Below, in pieces: positions 1 through 10,440 of a DNA stretch of 64,000 nt. A model generated the notes under the pieces. The model was not told the origin of the DNA. It searched no databases and worked only from the letters and a program-made list of their open reading frames with translations. The stretch lies in the NCBI GenBank assembly GCA_023213395.1, contig CM041465.1:180675741-180739740 (forward strand), read 5' to 3'. Source of the stretch: Cycas panzhihuaensis. Taxonomy: Eukaryota > Cycadophyta. Made by a program: the position numbers and the translations under genes. The stretch's first letter is position 1. The number at the start of each line of letters is the position of its first letter.

Positions 1-437
1 ACGGGTAGAATGGCAATTTAAGATGGGTCTTTCTCCCTCTTTCCAGTTCCTTCCGTGGAACCTGCATTCCCGTATCCTCTTGGGAGCTCTTGTCGTCTTG
101 CTTGGGCATTCCCCAATCAGGAGGATGCTTGGGAGCATCGTTGCTCCTCTTCCTGTCTGTCGTTTCCTTCGCATAGTCCGCTATGCTCTTTCGTAGACGT
201 GTATGCTGCTTTATCCTCTAACCTCACACCTCTCTGTCGTTCCACTCACGACGTGTATGTGTGCTCCTGTTAGACGTATAGCCATACATGAAAGGAAACA
301 TATGTTCATAACACAAAATACCCATAACATAAAATATCCACAGCATAACATTTACAATACACAAAATAAACATACATGTCATCCACACATGATACATCAT
401 ACACAACATCTCATATCCAAACGGGGTTCCAATTACC

Positions 438-456
438 CCATATATATATATATATA
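438..456. repeat. TA dinucleotide run in Tat-out tail
   Basis: A short TA microsatellite; a similar one is at 9901-9916 in Tat-in. It lies downstream of the conserved PMD stop. Confidence 0.7.
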
Positions 457-514
457 CACATCCAAAAACCATGTCACATCATACATCTGGGAAGCTTGTC
501 CTTGGGGGGTACAA

Positions 515-2391
515 TCATATGGTCCTATATATGACCCCAGGCCCGTGGCTCCTTAAAACCATATGTACATATCCCATCACTGCTGCCCGCCTCCCGGTGC
601 CATCTCTCGGTCTCGTGATCCTCTCCTGGGACCACATGCCTCCGAGGCTCCTCTTGGGCCTCTGCGAGCCGCCGCCTCGCTCTCCTCGCCTCTCCTGCCT
701 CGTGGTCGCCGCCACCGTGGTACGCGTGTCTTGCTCCCGCCGACCGATACCATCTGCTACCACCGATCGATCTCGGCCTGGATACGATACCACTCTCCCC
801 AGAGTGCTTCCTCTGTCCCCCTGAGATGCTCAGTGAGCACCGCTAGTTGTGTCATGCTCTCGGCATCTCCATCTGCTCCACCCTGTGCCTCTAGAGCCTG
901 TACCCGTCCACGTAGCTCACCTCTCTCGCGTCTCGTGTCATCTCTCTCTTGCTGTAGTCATCCCTGGGATGTCGCGTGCTCTTGGGACTCGGTAGCCCAT
1001 ATGTCCCTCGCCCTCACTAATGGGGCGAATGCCTCTCTATGGGCACCTGCCGCTCTAGGCTCGCCACCTGCCTGGATAGGCGGTTGCCCCTCTACGTACA
1101 CCCGAGAGAATATCTCCCTCACCACAGCCTCTACCAATCTCTAGATCTCTGCTGCACCTGCCAATACAACATGCCATGTGTTAGTTTACATCTCACCATA
1201 TACCATGATCAAATCAAACTAAACATCTATGTGGATGCTAAACGACTCTGGAAAGGGTTAGGTCTCACCTGCTGTGGCCGCCGGCTCCGGGTCGCACCAA
1301 GATCCTCCTCCTCCTCCGCCACCGCGGTGCCTCGTCCTCTGGCACCTCCTCTGCCTGGGCCTCTCTCCTCGCGGCGGTGGGCCCAGCTCTCACCCCTCCA
1401 GATCCCATCACGATCCGTAGCCTGCGAGCCCCGGTCATGGGTCCCCTGACCTTGCCCTGTGCTCTAGACGGTCCTGCCTCTCCTCCTCTGCATCTCCTGC
1501 TGTCCCTGAGGGACCTTCCTCCCCTGCAGGTCGTCACGGGCCGGCCCCATCATCTCCATCATCCCCGCTGCCTCACTGCCGCCGCCTCGCGGCACTCCCG
1601 CCCGCCCGCCTCGCCGCTATCCCACCTCACCATCCTATAGGGCTCTGCTATGTAGTCTGGGAGGGTGAGGAGGTCTAGTGACGTGGCCTCCACTGATCAC
1701 CAGACATGGGCCCTATCCTCTGTCCCCCTCAGCCTCATCTGCCACCTGTGGACCATCGGGGCCTGCTCTGTAATGGGGTGTGGTCCCCCCGCTGGTGCCA
1801 CTGCCGCGAAGTGATCGAAGAACCAACACTGTAACAGTGTGCTATACGATAATCCACCTCTGCCGGTCGTCCTGATAGTATCCAACTGGGCGACGAGGTT
1901 CGCCATCGTGGCCGCCACCATCCTCTCACCGGCTTCGTAGCCGTGAACTGCATCCATCCACCCGCCTGGTACCTCCCTATAGTTCTGTTTCTAGGAAATC
2001 TGGAACAGAATGCATAATATAACCAGTTTCCTCACTCGAGGAATCCCTGACATCAAGATCGCCTGAGGGGGCTCCTCCACTCCCATCTATCGCCTCCCGT
2101 AGAACAGGCCGCTCCCATGTGCCGCCTCGGTCTTGGCGTCCCTAGTCTCACCGGCCTTCCTGTCGCCGGAACTCCGAGTATCCGCCGGATATCTTTCGGT
2201 GTGACCGTCACATCACCTACCTGCGGTAGGTGGAACTCATGTCTCCTCCTATCCCAATGGGACACTATATCAACCAACAGTCTCTGATCTGATGTATACT
2301 AAGGTGTCTTGAGGGCCTTGTACATGCCACATCTCTGTAGGATCTCCCTATCCTCCTACGATGCCATCTCCATGTAGCTCAGCATAGCCAT
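515..2391 (-). pseudogene. Antisense plant mobile domain (PMD) gene of Tat-out, degraded
   Basis: This gene runs against the sense of the element. Reading from the Met at 2391, an N-terminal block (MAMLSYMEM, then RCGMYKALKTP) leads into HWDRRRHEFHLP, TPKDIRRILGVP and GRPVRLG. That pattern is typical of the plant mobile domain found in MAIN/MAIL-type proteins and in several plant transposons. A second PMD-like block lies at 1957-1697, with a CWFFDHF motif. An Arg/Gly-rich tail, a 111-nt intron and a Glu/Arg-rich coiled-coil exon (about 1140-760) follow. The frame ends in GVIYRTI and a stop at 515, as in the Tat-in copy. There are in-frame stops (one replaces Gln in TQEDR) and frameshifts. PMD proteins act in gene silencing and development in hosts; a role inside the element is unknown. 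Confidence 0.72.
1158..1268 (-). other. Probable 111-nt intron of the antisense PMD gene (Tat-out)
   Basis: On the minus strand the donor is GTGAGACC at 1268 and the acceptor is TATTGGCAG ending at 1158. The intron interior is T/A-rich compared with the flanking GC-rich exons and carries stops. Coding character (Arg/Gly-rich before, Glu/Arg-rich coiled coil after) resumes on each side. The same interval is present in Tat-in at about 9057-9155. Splicing is inferred from sequence only. Confidence 0.6.
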
Positions 2392-2609
2392 ACCTACGTT
2401 CTCGCTATTCATCATGAGGACAAATTGCTCACACCAAAACAACTCAAGTCGGGTCTCATGTTAGTTAGTACTATCCTCTCTCAAATCTCTCTCTGCCTGA
2501 GATTTGGGGCTCTTCTGACCCTCATGTTTGTTTTTCTGCCTTTGTCAGGTGCCAAACTTAGCAGATCGCTAAGTTTAGCATGGGTCCCACTGGTCGTGGG
2601 CCTCATGCG

Positions 2610-2635
2610 GTAATGATCGCGATCGCGATCATTAC
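2610..2635. repeat. Perfect 26-bp palindrome upstream of the antisense PMD gene
   Basis: Each half reads GTAATGATCGCGA and the second half is its exact reverse complement. The site lies about 220 bp upstream of the PMD start codon on the minus strand. An imperfect version sits at 7666-7692 in Tat-in. It could be a protein-binding site or a hairpin. No function is demonstrated. Confidence 0.8.
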
Positions 2636-3072
2636 TGCAGACGAATCTGTGATCCCCCAAAAGGGGGGATTTCTGCCCCGAAAAACCCAAAATTTTTTCT
2701 GGTGGACCCCGTGGAGCCTACTGGGACCAGGGCTCCCTAATGCCTAAGTCCCCGCCTCTTTCTGGGTCTGATTCGGACTCCGAGAGGCCTCTCCTTGCCC
2801 ATAAGGGGCACTAAAATCATGCAGAAACCTTAAAAAACTAATAAAATTTGAACTTCGAAATAGGCTGGGTTTAGTGATATCCACTCACTGGATCTGGTCT
2901 CGCCACCGCCATGTCGTCCGGTGGGTCACGCTGGCTCTCTCCGCCCTCTGATCTGATGGTCTGATCTCCCTCTGCGTGCCTCCAAAGTTGGGCGGCGCTC
3001 CGCTGTGTAAGGAAATGGCTCTGGTTTCGTACGAAAGCCGATGAAAATGAATCCATTTTCCCGTTAATTTCC

Positions 3073-3079
3073 TTATATA
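3073..3079 (-). promoter_or_regulatory. TATA-like box (TATATAA) for the antisense PMD gene, Tat-out
   Basis: On the minus strand GCCTATATAAGG stands about 680 bp upstream of the PMD start. It is followed by a conserved block, and the same box and block occur in Tat-in at 7225. Conservation in both copies and its direction towards the PMD gene support a promoter. The distance implies a long 5' leader or an upstream exon. Confidence 0.45.
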
Positions 3080-3361
3080 GGCGGGGGTCCCAACGGGCAC
3101 TTCCTCCGTTTTTGGTCTTGCGACAGTTGTTGGGACCGTCTCGTTGTCCTGATCACCTTTGCCTTCTGGCCTTGTCACCCATTATGATGTACTGAGGCCC
3201 TTTCTGCCCTCCCTTGCAAGGGCATTTATGGTGCCTCATTATCGCGCTGCTGTGGCCCTTCTGCATCGTTTTGCGCGCTACTCCTGCGCCTGTCCGAGTT
3301 TATACTTGTTTGGCTCATTTCGTCGCCTTGCACTCGTTTCCGTGGCCCTTTCTCGCTCTTG

Positions 3362-3366
3362 GGGTC
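3362..3366. repeat. Target-site duplication GGGTC, left copy
   Basis: The bases GGGTC lie immediately left of the Tat-in 3' LTR, which starts TGGACGCG. The identical five bases follow the other LTR at 19689-19693. This fixes the insertion boundaries. Confidence 0.95.
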
Positions 3367-5922
3367 TGGACGCGCTGCTACGGGATAACTACCTAACTGA
3401 TAGGTGTAAGGGAGAGTGAGTGGTGGAATGATGGAAGGTGTGACCTAAAAGGTGGGTAACTACCACGTAGTGCCTGCACGGAGCGAGTTCGAGATCTGCA
3501 ATGGAGTATCGCTACTATCGGTTGACCCTTCACCACTTCGAATAAGGGGTGAAGGTGCGTAGGGCAAACCTAGGTTGACCTGGGAATAGGACCCTCCCAC
3601 CCTTGGGTGGCCAGAAGGGGGGAAGAGAAGACCTAATGGAGACGGGCCAAGAGCAATCCTACACAACCTAACCGAGTATACGAGTGATGCGAGAAGCAAG
3701 GCACCCGTGTGGTTAAGGAGAGAGGAGGAAAGGTAGGGGAGAGGAGGACTCCTACAATCTTTCCTACGAATGATAAAGATGCATGAAACAAGACAAACGA
3801 AATGCAAACAAGTACAAAACCAATTTTCCCTTTTTATCCTTCAATGTACTAATTACTACAAGGGAAATAAAAGGAAAAGAAAGGGTAGCGGAGGGGAACG
3901 AAACGTGCACCTGGAGCGAAGGCGTGTGAGATGGAATAACCTTCTCGAGGAGCACCCAACCACTCCGCGCGACGTATTGGATGCGAGATATTGCGGCGGA
4001 CGAAGAGGGGGCTTCCTTACCTTCCCCGGAAAATTAAATGCGATGCCAAGAAAGAAAGGAAGCGCTAACTAAGAAATGAAGTAGCATGAAAACATAACGC
4101 ATACGAAGGTGCTTACTGGTAGCTAGGCCCACAGGCGATGCACTCCACGCTTCCCAAGTACCTGCAAGAAGTAGCGGTCTCTTTCTCTCCCCGAAGGAAG
4201 AGCACTAACATGTAACACAAACACTCTAACAATATATGGCTAAATAACATAAACGAGAATCTGAATATACACGCGTTAGTGCTAATCCAACAATGAAAGC
4301 ACCGAAAGAAAGTGACCAAAGTGAAAGTAAACGATTGGGTAAGCCTCGGAGTGGCCTACCTCCCGCAAATGATGCCCAAACCTCCCCCCAAGAGCCACGA
4401 GGCCGAGGAGAAAGTCAAGAGCAAGGGCCGGAAAATGGCAAAAAAAGGCAAAGAGAGGCTCAAGGGTACCCACTACATGACCGGGATGCTATGAGGAGCA
4501 AACCGGGTGACCCGGGGAAGAAAGGTGGAGCAAGAAACCAGCGGTTGGGACTTATGAGTGATGCCCAAACCCGAGCAAAAGGATCCAAATCAGCGCTACA
4601 ACTTGTGACAAGGTCGTTTGGGCAACCAAAGGGAACCTTCAAACCCTTGTTTGCAAGCCAAGGGCAGCACGGGACGAGAGGGAGGTTTTGGAGGGCTTAG
4701 AGCCGCCTAGGGAGCGTGGAAGGTGGTACGGAATCCACCCAGCTCCTCTCCAAAACCTATGCAACCCCTCAACGCCGCTTGACAAAGAAACGCAGGCAAG
4801 AAGCACAGGGAGAGTGGTATAACAGCCCCCAAAAGGGAGGACAACCAACTCTCAAGCAACAAGTAAGAGCAAACAAGCTTAAGCATAAATATCACAAGAA
4901 AAAAACAAACATAAGACAAGGAATACCTGAAAGGGAGAGGCAAGGGATTTGCCTCAGCCAAAGGGCAACGGAGAGGGCCGATAAACAGCCCAGATCAAGT
5001 AGAGTGTTTGAGGCCCTGCTACGGAGATGTGACGGGAAACACCTGCACTTGGAGCGCTTATGGACTGCCTGGGCAAAGATCAGCTGGAAACCCCTTCAAA
5101 GGAGCCCTCCAAGGCATTTGAGGGACTGGGAGAATGTCTCAGCCATGCCAAAGGAGAGTTGGGCGCTGTATGAAGGGTGCAGGTCCAGCAGCAAAGAAAG
5201 AACAAGAGAGAAGAGCAAAGCGTGAGAGTGTTTCCTTGAGAGCAATTCCAAAAGTGAGCAAAAAGATCCTTGAAAATGAGCCAAAAAGGGCTTAAGTACT
5301 CAAGAAACCTTAAAGCATGCGATTAGGGCGCACCGGAAGAGAAATAAAGTTGAGCCATGTGGCGCTTTCAATAAATGCGAAATTGCCACCGGATTTTTAA
5401 AACAACTCGAGATACCATATCACGGAATTTCACTGATCATGGATATTCGGCCAGATCACAAAAATCACAGACGCACCTAGAGCCAAAACTGGGGCCCACC
5501 AACCGCCCAGGCTAGCGCATTTACGTAAAAGGCTAACAGAACGCTAAAACACCTACCCGGGAGCAAACAAGCCAACAAAACGGGTCCAAAGGAGCAAAAA
5601 TAGGGCTCGAGTGGGGTGGCAAGTTGACCAAACGATGATGAGTCATCACACGGGCGGAGGTGGCGCAAACCTAGTGGATCCAGGAGCGAGGAGGGCAGAT
5701 GCGGGAAGTAACACGGTCACCAGGGTGCCACACTCGCTGGGAGTGTGCCCCTGCTATAGTCGTCATAGGTTAAAATAAGTGTGGACGACTACAAGGTCGC
5801 CCATAAGTCATACATATGCGATACGCAAGCAAACATCCAAAGAAAAGGAAGCGATGATAATGCGAGAGACATACTGCACTTACCGAGTTTGATTCCGTAT
5901 CCATTCCCTAAGTCGGGAAACA
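3367..5922 (-). repeat. 3' LTR of Tat-in (about 2.56 kb)
   Basis: The LTR starts TGGACGCGC and ends GGGAAACA on the plus strand (TGTTTCCC to GCGTCCA in element sense). It matches 17128-19688 end to end and 20742-23316 as an inverted copy. The two Tat-in LTRs are mostly identical by eye, with scattered substitutions and small indels, many in CG-rich words (for example near 3470 and 4480). No convincing coding gene was found inside. A short hydrophobic frame at 4707-4961 is not treated as a gene. Confidence 0.93.
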
Positions 5923-6151
5923 CCGCCTCGCGCAGAGCCTCACCGCCAAAGCCTGAAGTGCGATGGCGAATGCCGCAACACAATCACAAGAGTACACATG
6001 TGTATATAGATATATCAATCAAGATCATAACAAGAGGCAAGGGTGCCGAGTGTCGCGGTGACGCATGGATACGAAGCTGGTGGAGACAACATAGGGCCGC
6101 CTATGGGCCACCGAAACCGATCGAAGAATGAGACAGGTGAGGGGGCTGCCC
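5923..6151 (-). other. Segment between second RNase H and 3' LTR of Tat-in
   Basis: This short stretch follows the RNase H frame in element sense and abuts the 3' LTR. The bases next to the LTR are only loosely purine-rich (GCGAGGCGG in sense). A classical polypurine tract is therefore not obvious in either Tat copy. Nothing else is recognised. Confidence 0.5.
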
Positions 6152-6781
6152 TCACCACAAAGGATGCAAAGGAACATACATAGCTAAATAAAGAACGAAT
6201 AGTGGGTACCATAGTTTTACCTCATTAGTAACTCGGTTTCGGAGGTGCGAACGGATCGCGAAGCAAAGTGACGGACGACCTGGGGCTTGGGCGACGGGAA
6301 GGCTAGGCAAACCCTCGTGGACTGCAACAAGAAGGGAGAGGCGGCGCTCAAGGATGAGGCGAACGAGGCTATCTGCCTCAACGTTAAGGGCCCGAGGGAT
6401 ATGCTGGATATCAACGGAAGAAAAGTGGGCCAGGAGGGATCTGGCAACGGAAGCAAGAGTCCTCAAGTGAGGGCATCGCACCTGGTAAACCTGGGTAAGA
6501 TGAGACACCACAACTTGAGAGTCGCAAAGTAAAATAATGGGTCCGTGATGGAAACGGAGAGCATCAGTGAGGGCTTCAATAACGGCTGTATACTCAACTT
6601 TGTTGTTGGTAGCCTCTAGGAGGAAGATCCCAGAGCAGAAGAGATCATGTCCAAGGGTCAAGTGAGGATCCATGCGCAGAAGGTCCAGGATTACCGCGCT
6701 CACCGCAGAAGATGTGTATGCACATCGGTGACACAAAATCCAAGCAATCGATGGGTTATGAAAGCAATGCTCAACAAACAA
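6152..6781 (-). pseudogene. Second, archaeal-type RNase H (aRNH) of Tat-in, damaged
   Basis: This reading frame matches the aRNH of Tat-out (19875-20342). Visible motifs are NNKVEYTAVIEAL (catalytic Glu in VEY), LLCDSQVV (catalytic Asp), and HIPRALNVEADSL (final Asp). The first catalytic block, FTDGGS in the sister copy, is lost: a small deletion near 6710 puts the sequence out of frame and removes the first Asp. It sits more than 3.6 kb downstream of the integrase stop, beyond the antisense PMD gene. Expression from the same polyprotein would need splicing or another mechanism. RNase H would remove the RNA strand of the cDNA hybrid. Confidence 0.82.
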
Positions 6782-6907
6782 GCAGAAAATGGCCGTGAAG
6801 GGTAGGAGGACCTAGCAATGAGGTAACCTGTGCGAGAGCATAACTGATCACCGCAAAGAGTGGCCTGGAAAAAGCTCTCGAGCGCCAAAAGGTCGCCTTA
6901 GAAAGCG

Positions 6908-6946
6908 AAACATGCCCCAAGTGGGGGCATTCCTTTGGGGACTCCA
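6908..6946. repeat. G/C hairpin block between second RNase H and 3' tail (Tat-in)
   Basis: Runs of CCCC and GGGG lie in opposite order here (ATGCCCCAAG, GGGGGCATTC, CTTTGGGG). The homologous block in Tat-out, at its junction with Tat-in (3356-3366 plus 19689-19720), is the insertion site of Tat-in. The function is unknown. Confidence 0.55.
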
Positions 6947-7224
6947 AGAGTGAGAAAGGATCATGAAATGAGTCCAGGGCGGCGAAACGAGCCAAACGAG
7001 TATAAACTCAGGCAGGCACGGGAGTAGCGCACAAAACGATGCAGAAGGGCCCTGGCAAAAGCGTGATAACGAGGCACCATAAATGCCCTTGCTGGAGGGC
7101 AAAAAGGGCATCAATATAGCGCAATTGACGACGATAGGCCGTAAGGCAAAGGTAATCTGGCAACGAGACGGTCCCCAACGACCGACGCGAGACCGAACAG
7201 AGAAGTGCCTGCTGGGGCCCCGCC

Positions 7225-7231
7225 TATATAA
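7225..7231 (+). promoter_or_regulatory. TATA-like box (TATATAA) for the antisense PMD gene, Tat-in
   Basis: GCCTATATAAGG on the plus strand points towards the PMD frame that begins at 7918. It is conserved with Tat-out (3073-3079, opposite strand), together with about 80 bp downstream including CGTACGAAA and CCATTTCCTTACAC. Promoter function is inferred. Confidence 0.45.
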
Positions 7232-7917
7232 GGAAATCGACGGGAAAATGGATTCATTTTCACCGGCTCTCGTACGAAACCAGAGCCATTTCCTTACACA
7301 GCGGAGCGCCACCCAACTTCGGAGGCACACAGAGAGAGATCAGACCGTCAGATCGGAGAGCTGGACATAGCATGACCGACTGCATTTATGGCGATATGCG
7401 AATGAGACCAGATCCGGGAGTGGGAGTCACTAAACCCCGACCCAAATCGAAGTTCAAAGTTCATGGTTTTTAAGCTAAAATTTCTGATTTCTGTGTAGTT
7501 TTAGTGCCCCTTATGGGCAACGAAAGGCTTCCCGGATCCGAATCGGACGTTAGAAAGAGGCGGGGACCCAGCATTGTGGAGCTCGGTCCTGGGTTTACCA
7601 GGGGTCCACCGTAAGAATTTTTGTTTTTGGCGTAAAACCCCTTTAGGGGGTCGCTGTCATCATGCAGTAATGATCGCTGTCGCGATCATTGCCGCGGCCC
7701 CACATCGCCATGACCCATGCCAAACTTAGCTGCACTGCCAAGTTTGGCGCGCAGACGAAGGCCAAGGCAGAAAAATAGACATGAGGGCCAAAAGAGCACC
7801 AAATCTCAGGCAGAGAGAGATTTGAGAGAGAGAGAGGTAATAATAGCTAACATGAGACTGACTTAAGGTGTTTTTAGTGTGAATAGTCCTCGCTGAGATA
7901 ACCGCGAGAACGTTGGT

Positions 7918-9840
7918 ATGGCTATGCTGAGTTACATGGAGATGATGACTCAGGAGGATAGGGATATGCTGGAGAGGTGTGGCCTGTACAAGGCCCTCAA
8001 GACACCTCAGTACACGCCTGGACTGCAGGTCACTGGTGGATATAGTGTCCCATTGGGACCGGAGGAGGCATGTGTTCCACCTACCATGTGGGGATGTGAT
8101 GGTCACGCCGAGGGATATCCTATGACATCGGGAGTTCGGCTGTGGGAGGCCGGTGAGACTCGTGACGCCCAAAGACCGAGGCAAGACATGTGAGGCGCCT
8201 GCTTCTTCACGTGAGCCGGGTGTGGATCGAGGGGAGCACCGCCCGCATAGCTCATTGTCCCGGATTCCTCGAGTGAGGAAGATGATCATATCAGGCATTC
8301 TCGCTCCTGACACCCTAAGTAGAACTATAGAGATTCCGTGAGGATGGATGGATGCGTCACGGCGCGGCCCGAGAGGATGGACTAGTACCGATAGCGGCGA
8401 ACCTAGTCGCATACCGACACTATCAGACGCCCACAGAGGAGGACTATCATATAGCACACGTTACAAGGCCGGGTATTTTGATCACTGCCAGCGGTGGCAC
8501 CAATGGGGACATCACCCTATCACGCATCGTGCCCCGATGGTCCGCTGTGATGGCGACTGATCGAGGGGGACAGAGGATGAGCCCATGTCGACGATCGGTG
8601 GAGGCCACATCACTAGACCTCCTCACCCTCCCAGACTACATAGCTGAGCCATATAGGACGGTGAGGTGGGATAGTGACGATGAGGCAAGTGAGCAGGAGT
8701 GCCCGCGGAGATGACAACAAAGGATGACGGGACGATGGAGATAGTGGAGATAATGGGTCGCCTGGCCACGACCTGCAGGGGAGGCAGGTCCTTCAGGGAC
8801 AGCAGGACAAGCAGAGGGTCCATCCGGGGCTACCGGAGGAGAGGCAGGCCCATCAGGAGCGCAGGGCAAGGTCAGAGGACCTGTGACTAGGGCCCGCAGG
8901 CTACGGATCATGATGGGATCCGCAAGGATGAGAGCTGGGGCCGCCCCCACGAGGAGAGGGGCCCAGGTAGAGGAGGTGCCCGAAGACGAGGCACTGCAAC
9001 AAGTGAGAGTCAGAGGAGAGGATGCCACGCGATCGAGGATCAAAGGCCACAAAGCAGTGAGAGCCAACCTTTTCCAAAGTCATTTAGCATCCAGATAGAA
9101 GTTTGGTTTGGTTTGATCATGGTATATAGACTGACACATGGCGTGTTGCATTGGCGGTACAATGTATATCGAGACTGATAGAGGCTGTGGTGAGGGAGAT
9201 ATTCCCTCAGGTGTATGCAGAGGGGCAACCGCCCATCTAAGCAGGCGATGAGCCTAGAGCGACAGGAGCCCACAGAGAGGCGTTCGTCCCGATGGTAAGG
9301 GCGAGGGACATATAGGCTGCAGAGTCCCAAGAGCATGCCACATCCTGTGGACGACCGCAGCAGAGAGAGACGACGCGAGGCGCGAGAGGGATGACGCGCC
9401 AAGAGAGAGACGAGTCGCCAAGACGGGTCTAGACTCTAGAGGCACAAACTGGTGGTGCAGTGAGATAGCGAGAGCAGGACCCAGCTGATAATCGTCATAG
9501 AGGGTCTCAGGATGACAGAGGAGGTACTCCGAGGAGAGCGGGATCGTATCCGTGCCGATACGATCGCCTAGTAGCACAGATGGTCTCAAGGTCGAGCCTG
9601 AAAGGTGACATGGACCCACACGGCGGCGACGACCCCGAGACGACCTAGGGATGAGGTGAGCGAGGCAGGCAGCTCACGGAGGCCCAGGAGGAGCCTCGGA
9701 GGCATGTGGTCCCCAGGAGAGGGATCACAGAGACCGGGAGATGGCACCCTAGGAGCGGGACCACAGCAGTAGGACATGTACATGCAGATCTGATAGGGGA
9801 AAGCACGGGCCTCCAGGGGGTCATATATAGGACCATATGA
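7918..9840 (+). pseudogene. Antisense plant mobile domain (PMD) gene of Tat-in, degraded
   Basis: The start MAMLSYMEMMTQEDRDM is followed by RCGLYKALKTPQYTPG. After a frameshift near 8030 the sequence reads HWDRRRHVFHLPCGDV and MVTPRDI, a PMD signature. A later stretch (about 8360-8710) reads TLPDYIAEPYRTVRWD. Arg/Gly-rich sequence follows up to a likely intron donor at 9057. The downstream exon is Glu/Arg-rich and the frame ends GVIYRTI with TGA at 9838-9840, as in Tat-out. The gene is antisense to gag-pol and lies between integrase and the second RNase H. Several frameshifts make this copy non-functional, and the intron acceptor is altered. Antisense extra ORFs are known in some plant Ty3/gypsy elements; the PMD assignment rests on motif recognition. 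Confidence 0.72.
9057..9155 (+). other. Intron of the antisense PMD gene in Tat-in, acceptor altered
   Basis: The donor GTGAGAGCC at 9057 matches the Tat-out donor. At the expected acceptor the sequence is CATTGGCGGTAC, where Tat-out has TATTGGCAGGTG. The AG is therefore gone, and this copy probably could not be spliced at this site. Confidence 0.5.
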
Positions 9841-10440
9841 TTATACCCCCCCTGCAAGGACGCCGGCTCCCCAGGATGTATGATGATATGATTTTTGATA
9901 TGTATATATATATATGCATAGGGTGATTGGAACCCCATTTGGATATGAGATGTTGTATATGATGTGTCGTATGTGGATGATATGTATATTTATTTTTGTG
10001 TATTGTGAATGTTATGTTGTAGATGTTTTATGTTATGAATATTTTGTTATATGACGCACACGTTTCCTCCCATGTACGACCACACACCTAACAGGGGCAC
10101 ACACACACGCCGTGAGCGGGACGACATAGAAGTGTAAGGTTAGGGAGCAGGACGGAGTACATGTCTACAGGAGAGCATAGCGGGATATGCGAAGGAAACG
10201 GCGGGCAGGAAAGGGGGGCAACGACACCCCCAAGTGTCTTCCTGATTGGGGGATGCCCAAGCAAGACGGCACAAGGGTTCCCGGGAGAACACGGGAACAT
10301 GGGTTCCACGGAAGGAACCGAAAAGAAGAAGAAGGAGTCCATCTTAAATTGCCACTCTACCCATGGTTGGGAAGAATGGGGACAACCTAAGATTGTAGTT
10401 TAGGCTCATTTCGGAGCAAGGCGAAGGGATCGCCGAGGGA

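Larger units (their letters stand above)
1..3366 (+). mobile_element. Tat-out, left part: 3' internal region of a plus-strand Ty3/gypsy element
   Basis: This is the stretch between the end of integrase (beyond the left edge) and the second RNase H of an older Tat-like element. It is the reverse complement, with divergence, of 6947-10390 in Tat-in. For example, 55-150 mirrors 10240-10320 and 3000-3100 mirrors 7220-7300. It is cut at 3366 by the insertion of Tat-in and continues at 19689. It contains the antisense PMD gene and its putative promoter. No other gene is seen in it. Certainty is high for the repeat relation and good for the family. Confidence 0.9.

Noticed and set aside
203-556. His/Thr/Tyr-rich plus-strand frame at the left end
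   Set aside because: It follows CA/TA repeats in non-coding tail sequence; the conserved coding sense here is minus strand.
4707-4961. Hydrophobic frame in the Tat LTR that looks like a membrane protein
   Set aside because: Its partners in the other LTR copies differ in frame and end, and the strongly T/C-rich strand alone would give Leu/Phe/Ser-rich frames.
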